Assembly: GCA_001871195.1 (NCBI GenBank) | Contig: MNXA01000039.1 | Location: 1 to 64,000, forward strand | Length of the DNA stretch: 64,000 nucleotides | Direction of reading: 5' to 3' | DNA from: Zetaproteobacteria bacterium CG1_02_55_237 | GTDB lineage: Bacteria > Pseudomonadota > Zetaproteobacteria > Mariprofundales > Mariprofundaceae | Shown: piece by piece, positions 30,378 through 41,002 of the stretch | Layout: the number at the start of each line of letters is the position of its first letter | How positions within the stretch are numbered: the stretch's first letter is position 1 | Translations under genes and position numbers: made by a program | The notes under the pieces: generated by a model | Databases searched by the model: none | Told to the model about the DNA's origin: nothing | What the model saw: the letters and a program-made list of their open reading frames with translations, nothing else

Positions 30378-32057
30378 ATGAAGCATGACGGAATGAGCAA
30401 TAGCGATCAGATCATAAGTGGTCAGATCGTCGATGTTGTCGCCGGCCGTGTGTTCCCCGGCAGTATCGAGATCAGCGACGGCCGCATCGCGGCAGTCCGG
30501 CATACGGCTACCGCATCCGATCAATACATTGTTCCCGGCCTGATTGATGCCCATGTGCATATCGAAAGCTCTATGCTTCCGCCATCCGAATTTGCCCGTC
30601 TAGCCTGCGTGCATGGCACCGTTGCCACGGTGTCCGACCCACATGAAATCGCCAACGTGCTTGGCATGGATGGCGTTAACTACATGATTGAAGATGGCAA
30701 GCGAGTTGCGCTTAAGTTTTATTTCGGCGCCCCTTCATGCGTACCGGCAACGGGCTTTGAAAGTGCAGGTGCATCCCTGCATGCGGGTGATGTCGGGCAG
30801 TTGTTGCAGCAGCCGGACATCCGCTACCTGAGTGAAATGATGAATTTCCCGGGTGTGATTTCAGGTGACCATGAAGTCATGGAAAAAATCCAACTGGCAA
30901 AGAAACACCACAAGCCTGTCGATGGTCACGCTCCGGGGTTGAGGGGGGAGGATGCTGAGGCATACGTTCGAGCCGGGATCAGCACCGATCATGAATGCAT
31001 CAGCATCGAAGAGGCAGAGGAGAAGATGGCCCTCAGCCTGCATATCCTGATACGGGAGGGCTCAGCAGCGAAAAGCTTTGATGCCCTCGCTTCGTTGATT
31101 AAGGAACATCATGAGCGCTGCATGCTGTGCAGCGATGATTTACACCCCGACGATCTCGTGCTCGGCCACATCAATCTACTGGTCAAAAGAGCACTAGCGC
31201 TGGGCTACGATCCCATCCATGTGTTGCGCTGCGCCAGCCTGAATCCGGTGCAACATTACGGTCTGGATGTCGGATTGCTGCAAGCGGGCGATGCTGCCGA
31301 TTTTATTCTGGTTGATAATCTGAATGATTTCCGCATCCAGGCTACCTATATAGATGGGGTGATGGTTGCCGGGGATGGGGAAAGCCTGATCCCTCACCTT
31401 CACTCGGCATCAGTCAACTGCTTCCATACCAGCAACAAAGTCCCTGCTGATTTCCGTATTAAGGCGGAAGGTGCATTCATCAAGGTCATTGAGGCCACGG
31501 AAAATCAGCTCATTACGCATAAAAGCATTGCCAAAGCGCGAATTACGGATGGCGAAGTGGTGTCGGATACCAGCCGCGATCTGCTTAAAATCGCAGTTAT
31601 CAATCGCTATCAGGATGCATCTCCTGCCACTGCGTTTATCAAGGGGTTTGGCCTGCAGCGCGGCGCCATTGCCTCAACGGTGGCGCATGATTCACACAAT
31701 ATCATTGCCGTTGGCACTTCCGATGCGGAGATCAGCCGGGCGGTCAATCGGCTCATTGAGCAGCAAGGGGGCATATGCGCTGTATGCGAAGAGGAGGCCA
31801 TGCTTATTCCGCTGCCCATCGCCGGACTGATGAGCGATCAGGATGGGTATCAGCTGGCGCAGAGCTATGCCGATCTCAACCATTTTGTCCGCCGGCTTGG
31901 CTGCCCGATGCGCGCCCCCTTTATGACCCTGTCCTTCATGGCCCTGCTGGTGATGCCAAGTATCAAGTTAAGCGATAAGGGCTTGTTTGATGGCGAGGCA
32001 TTCACCTTCATCTCCCTGTTTGCATCGGAGGAAGAGCAGCATGCAGCAGCAGCTTGA
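30378..32057 (+). CDS. ade: adenine deaminase
   Basis: 559-residue amidohydrolase of the AdeC type that turns adenine into hypoxanthine and ammonia. The metal motif is GLIDAHVHIESS, followed by SDPHEIANVLG, GHAPGLRG and CSDDLHPDDLV, and the C-terminal ade domain holds SVAHDSHNI-like text (TVAHDSHNIIAVG). GGAGGTAATAAG precedes the ATG. Its last 17 bases overlap the next gene, hpt, which uses the hypoxanthine made here, so the two form a purine salvage pair. Confidence 0.95.
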   Translation: MKHDGMSNSDQIISGQIVDVVAGRVFPGSIEISDGRIAAVRHTATASDQYIVPGLIDAHVHIESSMLPPSEFARLACVHGTVATVSDPHEIANVLGMDGVNYMIEDGKRVALKFYFGAPSCVPATGFESAGASLHAGDVGQLLQQPDIRYLSEMMNFPGVISGDHEVMEKIQLAKKHHKPVDGHAPGLRGEDAEAYVRAGISTDHECISIEEAEEKMALSLHILIREGSAAKSFDALASLIKEHHERCMLCSDDLHPDDLVLGHINLLVKRALALGYDPIHVLRCASLNPVQHYGLDVGLLQAGDAADFILVDNLNDFRIQATYIDGVMVAGDGESLIPHLHSASVNCFHTSNKVPADFRIKAEGAFIKVIEATENQLITHKSIAKARITDGEVVSDTSRDLLKIAVINRYQDASPATAFIKGFGLQRGAIASTVAHDSHNIIAVGTSDAEISRAVNRLIEQQGGICAVCEEEAMLIPLPIAGLMSDQDGYQLAQSYADLNHFVRRLGCPMRAPFMTLSFMALLVMPSIKLSDKGLFDGEAFTFISLFASEEEQHAAAA

Positions 32058-32589
32058 AGAAATCCGGGGTGTTGAGAAAAATGCCAAGTTGTTGTTCTCG
32101 GAAGCCGAGGTGGAGGCTTCACTCGATCGCATGGCGGCCGAAATCACCACGCAGTTGGCAGGTTCGCATCCTGTTGTCTTATGCGTCATGGTCGGGGGAC
32201 TGGTCACCTGTGGCAAGTTGCTCACACGCTTACCCTTTCCTCTGCAGGTGGATTATATCCATGTCAGCCGTTATCGGAATCAGACCGCCGGCAGCGATAT
32301 CACATGGCTGGGGAAAAAACCGGATATGCTTGCCGGACGCGAGATACTGATTGTCGATGATATCCTGGATGAGGGTTACACCATGCAGGCAATCGTGGAG
32401 TTCTGCCATCAGGCAGAGGCAAAGCGAGTGCTCACATCTGTACTGCTCGACAAGACAGCAGCCCGTAAAGCAGCCATCAGTCCCGACTTCGCAGGTTTCT
32501 GCATTCCTGATTATTACGTGTTCGGTTGCGGCATGGATTACAAATCGTTTTTACGCAATGCACCCGGTATCTATGCCGTTGTACCCTGA
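32041..32589 (+). CDS. hpt: hypoxanthine-guanine phosphoribosyltransferase
   Basis: 182 residues from the ATG at 32041. It joins hypoxanthine or guanine to PRPP, giving IMP or GMP. The PRPP-binding motif ILIVDDILDEGYTMQAI is clear, and DYIHVSRYRNQTAG matches the flexible-loop region. The gene starts inside the end of ade, so translation is coupled. Confidence 0.93.
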   Translation: MQQQLEEIRGVEKNAKLLFSEAEVEASLDRMAAEITTQLAGSHPVVLCVMVGGLVTCGKLLTRLPFPLQVDYIHVSRYRNQTAGSDITWLGKKPDMLAGREILIVDDILDEGYTMQAIVEFCHQAEAKRVLTSVLLDKTAARKAAISPDFAGFCIPDYYVFGCGMDYKSFLRNAPGIYAVVP

Positions 32590-32689
32590 GCTTTACAGGC
32601 GAGTCGCTCCAGATCGAGAAAGCGTGCGTTAGCGAACAGACAATTGTGGGCAATGGTGAATAGTGTCAGCAAGTACAAACGTGAAACTA

Positions 32690-32974
32690 TATTTGCTGGC
32701 CTGACAGTTATGCCGCATGGGTATAGGCAACAGCTATTACGCCCTGAAACAGATCGACAAAGCCGGACAAGCCTTCTATCAAGCCACGATCGATCACCCG
32801 GATGCAGCAGCGGCATTCAACAACCTGGCCCAGGTTTATCTGGAGCCACACCGGTTGGATGAGGCGCGAGATGCGATTCAACAAGCCATACACCTCGATG
32901 GTGAGTCACCGATTTACCGGGAAACACAGGCTGCAATCGGAAAAGAACACTGGAGGCAACATGGATATCATTAA
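32690..32974 (+). pseudogene. TPR remnant, C-terminal end of a PA2778-like protein
   Basis: From 32717 an 85-codon frame gives TPR text (GIGNSYYALKQIDKAGQAFY, then AAAFNNLAQVYLEPHRLDEA). This looks like the C-terminal repeats of PA2778-type C39 cysteine peptidases. Just upstream, in another frame, WPDSYAAW fits directly before it, so one base appears lost in the GCATGGGTATAG run near 32715. No peptidase domain or start remains. The fragment overlaps the start of the next gene. Confidence 0.6.
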
Positions 32975-33212
32975 CTTAATCATATTTTTAGCCGTTGGCG
33001 CGCTGGCTGGCTGGCTAGCTGGTAACATCATGAAGGGACGAGGATTTGGTGTTGTTGGCGACATTGTTGTGGGAATTGTGGGTGCTGTATTGGGTGGCCT
33101 TGTATTCGGTTTGTTCGGTATAACAACAGGCGGATTATTAGGCGCCATCATTATGGCCACGATTGGCGCTGTTATGTTGTTATATCTCATCAGATTTTTG
33201 AGGACGGCCTAA
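32961..33212 (+). CDS. GlsB/YeaQ/YmgE-type membrane protein
   Basis: 83 residues with three hydrophobic segments rich in glycine: FLAVGALAGWLAGNIMKGRG, VVGDIVVGIVGAVLGGLVFG and LLGAIIMATIGAVMLLYLI. This is the transglycosylase-associated protein family induced by general and acid stress in many bacteria. GGAGG lies six bases before the ATG. It is the first intact gene of the stress-related block. Confidence 0.92.
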   Translation: MDIINLIIFLAVGALAGWLAGNIMKGRGFGVVGDIVVGIVGAVLGGLVFGLFGITTGGLLGAIIMATIGAVMLLYLIRFLRTA

Positions 33213-33291
33213 GCCATTAACCGCTGAAAGCAATCTGCTGTCCTTCAGGTGAGGAATGGCACAAAACCGGAGTATCAAACAGGAGAAGGCG

Positions 33292-33630
33292 ATGAACACG
33301 AAAGAGCTATATCAGCTGCGCAAGCAGGATGAGGATGTGTTGAACGATAAAGAACTATATCAGGTGCAAAAGCAGGATCAGTTGAACGAATGGAAAGCAG
33401 AAGTAGAGGCGCATAAGACAACGATCCATGCGGCAAGCCCAGACGCGCAACTTGATATGAACAGTATGATTGAAGCACTGGAAAGCAAGATTGAGTCGGG
33501 TAAGGCCAGGCTTGCTGACATTGCGGATGCCAATGAAGAAGCATGGGAATCAATCAAAGAGGGTGTGGAATCAGCATGGGATTCGATGAAGTCTGATATG
33601 AGTGAGGTGGCAGCCAGGTTCAAAAAATAG
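33292..33630 (+). CDS. coiled-coil stress protein, sll1863-like
   Basis: 112 residues, charged and almost wholly alpha-helical, with a near repeat at the start (KELYQLRKQDED and KELYQVQKQDQL) and a C-terminal helix pair ending AWDSMKSDMSEVAARFKK. The overall look matches the small sll1863-type stress-response coiled-coil proteins; I hold that family call loosely. A strong AGGAGAAGG ribosome site precedes the ATG at 33292. It sits between a YeaQ-type protein and an acetoin reductase. Confidence 0.75.
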   Translation: MNTKELYQLRKQDEDVLNDKELYQVQKQDQLNEWKAEVEAHKTTIHAASPDAQLDMNSMIEALESKIESGKARLADIADANEEAWESIKEGVESAWDSMKSDMSEVAARFKK

Positions 33631-33705
33631 CTACTGCTGCCTGATAAAGCCTTGTTGATAGGACATGAAGCATCAAGTGAACGGCAGGTACAAGGAGAAC
33701 GAAGG

Positions 33706-34485
33706 ATGAGTACTAAAGCTAAGGTTGCATTGATTACAGGAGCCGGTCAGGGAATCGGCCGTGCCATTGCCTTAAGGTTGGCGAAGGATGGTGCGGACAT
33801 TGCGATTGTCGATCTCAAGAAAGACAAAATGGATGCCGTCGCCAAAGAGGTGCAAGCCTTAGGCCGCAAGGCAACGGTTTTCGTTGCAGATGTGACGAAT
33901 CGCGACCAAGTCTATGCAGCTGTTGACCATGCCGAGAAGGAACTCGGTGGTTTCGATATCATGGTTAATAATGCTGGAATCGCTCAGGTCCAGCCGGTGG
34001 CTGATATCACGCCACAAGAAGTGGAAACCATTTTCAAAGTGAATATCGAGGGCGTGCTCTGGGGCATCCAGGCTGCGGCCAGGAAATTCAAGGAACGCGG
34101 CCACAAAGGCAAAATCATCAATGCATCATCGGTTGCAGGTCATAACGGCTTTGCCATGCTCGGAGCCTATTCTGCCACCAAGTTCGCAGTCCGTGGCCTG
34201 ACTCAGGCTGCAGCGCTCGAATATGCCAGCGACGGCATCACGATCAATGCTTACTGCCCCGGTATTGTCGGAACGGATATGTGGGTTGAAATTGACGAAC
34301 GTTTTGCGGAACTGACCGGTGCTCCGAAAGGGGAAACCTATAAGAAGTATGTGGAGGGGATTGCACTGGGCCGGGCAGAGACACCTGAAGATGTGGCCGC
34401 TTTCGTCTCGTATCTGGCTGGGCCGGATTCAGATTACATGACAGGACAGGCACCCATCATCGATGGTGGAATCGTTTACCGCTGA
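33706..34485 (+). CDS. acetoin/diacetyl reductase (SDR)
   Basis: 259-residue short-chain dehydrogenase. The NAD motif is [10 protein letters not shown], then NNAG, catalytic Ser in NASSVAG and [10 protein letters not shown] (Tyr-x-x-x-Lys). The C-terminal stretch [21 protein letters not shown] matches (S)-acetoin-forming diacetyl reductases such as BudC. It reduces diacetyl and possibly acetoin with NADH in the cytosol. AAGGAGAACGAAGG precedes the ATG. No acetolactate decarboxylase is nearby. Confidence 0.85.
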   Translation: MSTKAKVALITGAGQGIGRAIALRLAKDGADIAIVDLKKDKMDAVAKEVQALGRKATVFVADVTNRDQVYAAVDHAEKELGGFDIMVNNAGIAQVQPVADITPQEVETIFKVNIEGVLWGIQAAARKFKERGHKGKIINASSVAGHNGFAMLGAYSATKFAVRGLTQAAALEYASDGITINAYCPGIVGTDMWVEIDERFAELTGAPKGETYKKYVEGIALGRAETPEDVAAFVSYLAGPDSDYMTGQAPIIDGGIVYR

Positions 34486-34596
34486 TGCAGCCCCGGTGTC
34501 GACTCCGTTATTCAAGAGTCAGGATTGTTACGGCATGTGTGCAATATCAAGTTGTACTGACAATAAATTCTTTTCACTTACAAAACAGGAGATTAG

Positions 34597-36756
<2,160 letters not shown>

Positions 36757-36971
36757 TGTTATGTACATATTCCCGCGCCTCTCATCATAGTGGTGCGGTG
36801 TATGTCAGAGGCACTGGCCTGTTTAATGACGTCTGTTACTGGTTCTACGCAGGCGAAATGTAAGCTGAATATATGGAACTAAAACACTCAACCAGGCGAC
36901 GCACGCGAACAGTAATTACGCTGTGCCATCGTCGTCGGCGAGCTTGCTCGTTATAACGAAAGGAGAAAAAC

Positions 36972-37565
36972 ATGACTATTACCCTACCCGACCTCCCTTA
37001 CGATAAGGCTGCTCTTGAACCACATATCAGCTCTCGGACAATGGACTTTCATCACGGCAAACACCATAACGCTTATGTTACAAATCTGAATAAATTAATT
37101 GCAGAAACTGATCTGGCTGGCAAGACGTTAGAGGACATCATTAAAGCAACCGTAAATGATGCTGACAAAACCGGCATCTTCAATAATGCGGCACAAGTTT
37201 GGAACCACACATTTTATTGGCAATCGATGAAACCTAATGGTGGAGGTGTACCTTCCGGAGACATCGCAGAAAAGATCATTGCTGATTTCGGTAGCCACGA
37301 CAACTTCATTTCAGAGTTTAAGACTGCTGGACTTACTCAGTTCGGCAGTGGTTGGGCATGGTTGGTGCTAAAAAATAATAAGCTCGAGATTATGAAAACC
37401 ACAAATGCTGACACACCAATAGCACATGGCATTATGCCCTTATTGACAGTAGATGTGTGGGAGCACGCCTATTACCTTGACTACCAAAATGGTCGAGGCA
37501 ACTACCTCGATAGCTTTTTTAACAATCTTATCAATTGGGATTTCGTTAATTCCAATCTCGCTTAA
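36972..37565 (+). CDS. sodB: iron superoxide dismutase
   Basis: 197 residues. Metal ligands are His27 (FHHGKHH region), His79 (VWNHTFYW), Asp161 and His165 ([11 protein letters not shown]). The NNAAQVWNH context with Gln75 is typical of the iron form. It converts superoxide to peroxide in the cytosol, complementing katG just upstream. AAAGGAGAAAA precedes the ATG. The gene is visibly more AT-rich than its neighbours. The 215 bases between katG and sodB hold no gene. Confidence 0.96.
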   Translation: MTITLPDLPYDKAALEPHISSRTMDFHHGKHHNAYVTNLNKLIAETDLAGKTLEDIIKATVNDADKTGIFNNAAQVWNHTFYWQSMKPNGGGVPSGDIAEKIIADFGSHDNFISEFKTAGLTQFGSGWAWLVLKNNKLEIMKTTNADTPIAHGIMPLLTVDVWEHAYYLDYQNGRGNYLDSFFNNLINWDFVNSNLA

Positions 37566-37573
37566 CTCTGAGG

Positions 37574-38896
37574 ATGAATAAAATCGAAGATAGAAAAGCC
37601 AATTATCGTAAAGATAGCCTGACATTGGTTGGTGCTATTGCACTTGGCACCGGCGTGATGATTGGCGCTGGAATCTTCGCATTGACCGGGCAAATGGCTG
37701 AAATGACCGGGGCGCTCTTCCCTCTGGCATTTCTCTCGGCCGCACTCATTGTTTCATTCAGTGCCTACTCCTATGTGAAGATGTCGAATGCCTACCCCTC
37801 GGCAGGTGGCATTGGCATGTACCTCTACAAAGCCTATGGCGGCACGCTGCCGACAGCGTTTAATGCGCTTTTGATGTATTTCTCCATGGTGGTTGCGCAA
37901 AGCTTTCTTGCCCGGACCTTTGGCTCATACAGCATGCAACTTTTTGAGCCTGGCTATCATGGGATTTTGGTTCCGGCATTGGGCGTTGGTGCGTTAATCG
38001 TCGCCTTCCTTATTAATTTATCCTCGAATCGCTTGATTGAAGGTGTGGCCTCTTTTATCGGTTTTGCGAAAATAGGTGGCATCATCATTTTTGGTGTGGC
38101 CGGTGTATGGGTTGCCGACAGCATCGCGATGGATTTTACACAGAGCATTCCCGATTCCACAGTCAGTGGCTTCCTGGCCGCTACAGCCTTAGGGATTCTT
38201 GCCTTCAAAGGCTTCACCACCATCACCAATAGTGGCTCGGAGCTCAAAGACCCGCATCACAATGTGGGGCGGGCCATTATGATCTCCATCGCCCTTTGTG
38301 TTGTGATTTATACTTTGGTGGGGTTTGCTGTGGCCAGCAATTTGTCACTGAGCGATATTATCGCAACCCAGGATTATTCTCTGGCCGCCGCTGCAAAACC
38401 TGCACTGGGTGATTCTGGCCTTTGGTTTACGGTCATTCTGGCCATGCTGGCCACTGCGGGGGGTATTATTGCCAGTATCTTCGCGGTATCGCGAATGCTC
38501 GCCATGCTCACCGAGATGAAGCTGGTGCCTCATAGTCACTTCGGCATGTCCGGTAGCATCCAGAAACATACACTGGTTTACACAGTGGTGATCGGCATTG
38601 TGTTGACTGCGTTTTTTGACCTGTCACGCATTGCAGCACTGGGTATTATTTTCTACCTGATTATGGATATAGCGGTTCATTGGGGAATATTGCGCCATTT
38701 GCGTCGGGACATTCATGCCAATGTGCTGATTCTGATCACGGCCATCATGCTTGACCTATTGGTGCTTGGTGGATTTCTCTGGGTGAAGGTTATCTCCGAC
38801 CCGTTGGTTATCGGAGTCGCGATAAGCGGCATGATTATCATCGCAATCATCGAAACCTTATTTCTAAGAAAACAGGGCCAGACGGAAAATGTTTGA
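37574..38896 (+). CDS. APC-family amino acid permease
   Basis: 440 residues, about 12 membrane helices, beginning with the APC fold signature (GAIALGTGVMIGAGIFALTGQ) and a broken helix 6 region (ALGILAFKGFTTITNSGSELKDP). The family imports or exchanges amino acids or amines by proton coupling. The substrate cannot be told. It follows sodB by nine bases and is probably co-transcribed. Confidence 0.88.
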   Translation: MNKIEDRKANYRKDSLTLVGAIALGTGVMIGAGIFALTGQMAEMTGALFPLAFLSAALIVSFSAYSYVKMSNAYPSAGGIGMYLYKAYGGTLPTAFNALLMYFSMVVAQSFLARTFGSYSMQLFEPGYHGILVPALGVGALIVAFLINLSSNRLIEGVASFIGFAKIGGIIIFGVAGVWVADSIAMDFTQSIPDSTVSGFLAATALGILAFKGFTTITNSGSELKDPHHNVGRAIMISIALCVVIYTLVGFAVASNLSLSDIIATQDYSLAAAAKPALGDSGLWFTVILAMLATAGGIIASIFAVSRMLAMLTEMKLVPHSHFGMSGSIQKHTLVYTVVIGIVLTAFFDLSRIAALGIIFYLIMDIAVHWGILRHLRRDIHANVLILITAIMLDLLVLGGFLWVKVISDPLVIGVAISGMIIIAIIETLFLRKQGQTENV

Positions 38897-39009
38897 TCGT
38901 GATGTGGTCTGCGCAAACATGATAACCCTGTATTGCAATCCACGACCGTTAGCGTTTGTTAGGAACATAACCGAGGGCCGCTTCCTCATGGTCTACACTG
39001 CTCATTAAG

Positions 39010-40398
39010 ATGGCCAACGACTCTAAAAATGCATTGCAACGTGGCCTGGAAAGTATCCACGATCCATTTTCCGATTTCATTCGCGCCCAGACAACCTCCA
39101 GCCTGTTTCTTCTGGTCGCGACAATCGCAGCCCTTTGGTGGGCGAACTCAGCTTATGCCTCTACCTATCAAAATCTTATACACACACCGATTGGTTTTTT
39201 TATAGGCGAATTTGAACTACGAGCATCACTCAAACACATTATCAATGATGGTTTGATGGTGATTTTCTTCTTCTTACTCGGTCTTGAAATCAAACGGGAA
39301 GTGCTCGCCGGAGACCTCGCTCGATCAAAAAATCGACGAATGCTGATTCTCTGCGCCCTTGGTGGAATGGTTTGTCCGGCTCTGATTTATTCCTTGTTCA
39401 ACTGGTCACTTGATTCACAAATCGGATGGGGCATACCCATGGCCACCGATACGGCGTTTGCGTTGGGTGTCCTGACGTTGGTGAGGAAGCATATACCCGT
39501 TAGCCTGCTGGCTTTCATCGTGGGTCTCGCCATTGTCGACGATATCGGGGCAATAGTGGTCATTGCACTATTTTACACGCAGGAGATATCTGCAATGCAT
39601 CTGGCAAGTGCATGTGCGCTTATTGCATTTTTGGCAGTAGCCAGCCGCGCAGGTGTTCGCCAGCCGCTTTTCTATCTTATTGTCGGTGTTGCAGCCTGGT
39701 GGGCGATGCTCAAATCCGGTGTTAACCCCACGGTTGCCGGTGTCGCCATTGCTTTGACGGTGCCGGCAAGACCCAAGTTAGCGCCGGGGAAATTACTCGG
39801 TAAGGCGAAATCAACTATCAGCGCAATGCAGAAAAGCACTAAAGAGGTGGATGTGCTCGGTAGCAAACGCGATCACGAACAGGTACTGGAGGTTCGCGAT
39901 GTTGCGGAACGTGCCAGCACACCTCTGCGTCGCTGGGAAGATGCGCTAGACCTGCCGGTAGCACTGTTTATCTTACCTCTGTTTGCATTGACCAATGCTG
40001 GCGTCGCATTTGGCTTCAGCTCATTTGTCGAAAGCCTCCAGCACGCGACTGGATTAGGCATTATTACCGGGCTCGTTATCGGGAAATTTATCGGGATTTC
40101 CGGTGCATGCTGGCTGGGCCTGCGTTACAGCATAGGCTGCTTACCTAATGGTGTTCATTTTCAACATGTCATTGGTGTCTCGCTCATAGCAGGGATTGGC
40201 TTCACCATGTCTACCTTTATCGCCACGCTGGGTTTTGACGGGCAGCCCGAACATCTCCATAACGCAAAAACATCGATTTTGATTGCCTCAATGATTCCCG
40301 CAATGCTTGGCCTCTTGTATCTCCGATTTATTTCTAAAAAACATAACAAAACACCCGATTCGATACCAAAAAACGGTGCAGATGAGCTTAGTCGTTAG
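39010..40398 (+). CDS. nhaA: Na+/H+ antiporter NhaA
   Basis: 462 residues. The paired aspartates of the ion site are in VGLAIVDDIGAIVVIALFYT, and ALGGMVCPALIY and GIPMATDTAFALGVL are also conserved. It is longer than the Escherichia coli protein because of a hydrophilic insert (about 255-312) before DLPVALFILPLFALTNAGV, a feature of the long NhaA subgroup. It exports sodium in exchange for protons. It ends the co-directional stress block. Confidence 0.95.
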   Translation: MANDSKNALQRGLESIHDPFSDFIRAQTTSSLFLLVATIAALWWANSAYASTYQNLIHTPIGFFIGEFELRASLKHIINDGLMVIFFFLLGLEIKREVLAGDLARSKNRRMLILCALGGMVCPALIYSLFNWSLDSQIGWGIPMATDTAFALGVLTLVRKHIPVSLLAFIVGLAIVDDIGAIVVIALFYTQEISAMHLASACALIAFLAVASRAGVRQPLFYLIVGVAAWWAMLKSGVNPTVAGVAIALTVPARPKLAPGKLLGKAKSTISAMQKSTKEVDVLGSKRDHEQVLEVRDVAERASTPLRRWEDALDLPVALFILPLFALTNAGVAFGFSSFVESLQHATGLGIITGLVIGKFIGISGACWLGLRYSIGCLPNGVHFQHVIGVSLIAGIGFTMSTFIATLGFDGQPEHLHNAKTSILIASMIPAMLGLLYLRFISKKHNKTPDSIPKNGADELSR

Positions 40399-40495
40399 CT
40401 TGAATAGCAAATCAATCTGCTGTTATTAACCGCATCTGCAAGTGAGGGGGGCTTTGCGCAAGACATCTGTGTGTAGCGGGATTCCCCGGCTAATT

Positions 40496-41002
40496 TTAAG
40501 GTTCGATTGCTTTGAGGATGCCGCGGATGATATCCGTCGGAGTTGGCGGGCAGCCGTGAACGGTGATGTCCACGGGGATAATGTCGGACACGGTGCCGGC
40601 AATCGCATAGTTATCTTTTCCGAACACCCCGCAATTGGCCGCGCAGTCGCCCACGGCGACCACCAGCTTGGGGGCAGGCATGGCATCAAAAGTCATCTGC
40701 AGGGCTGTTGCCATATTGCGGGTTACGGGACCGGTAACCAGTAGCATGTCGGCATGCCGCGGGCTGGCCACGAAATGGCAGCCGAAACGTTCCAGATCGT
40801 AGTAGCAGTTATTGCTGGCATGTATCTCCAACTCGCAGCCGTTGCACGAACCGGCATCCACCTGCCGGATGGCAAGCGAGCCGTTGAAGCGTTTGCGGAT
40901 TGCAGCTTCCAGACGCTGATCGGAGGCCTCAAGTTGATTGCTTTCGGCAAGCTGCTCGGGCTTGCAGCCGGTGCGGAAGATGGTGCGCAGGATACCCAGC
41001 AT
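40496..41002 (-). CDS. HycG/HyfI/NuoB-like Fe-S subunit
   Basis: 168 residues from the ATG at 41002, whose ATGA overlaps the stop of the preceding gene; a longer upstream frame to 41236 is only a shadow. The four N2-type cluster ligands are present at Cys53 and Cys56 (GSCNGCELE), Cys120 (VGDCA) and Cys151 (VHGCPP). It therefore should hold a [4Fe-4S] cluster next to the large subunit. It is the last gene of the Hyf-like operon. Text is closer to hydrogenase-3/4 small subunits than to NuoB of complex I. Confidence 0.92.
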   Translation of the reverse strand: MLGILRTIFRTGCKPEQLAESNQLEASDQRLEAAIRKRFNGSLAIRQVDAGSCNGCELEIHASNNCYYDLERFGCHFVASPRHADMLLVTGPVTRNMATALQMTFDAMPAPKLVVAVGDCAANCGVFGKDNYAIAGTVSDIIPVDITVHGCPPTPTDIIRGILKAIEP

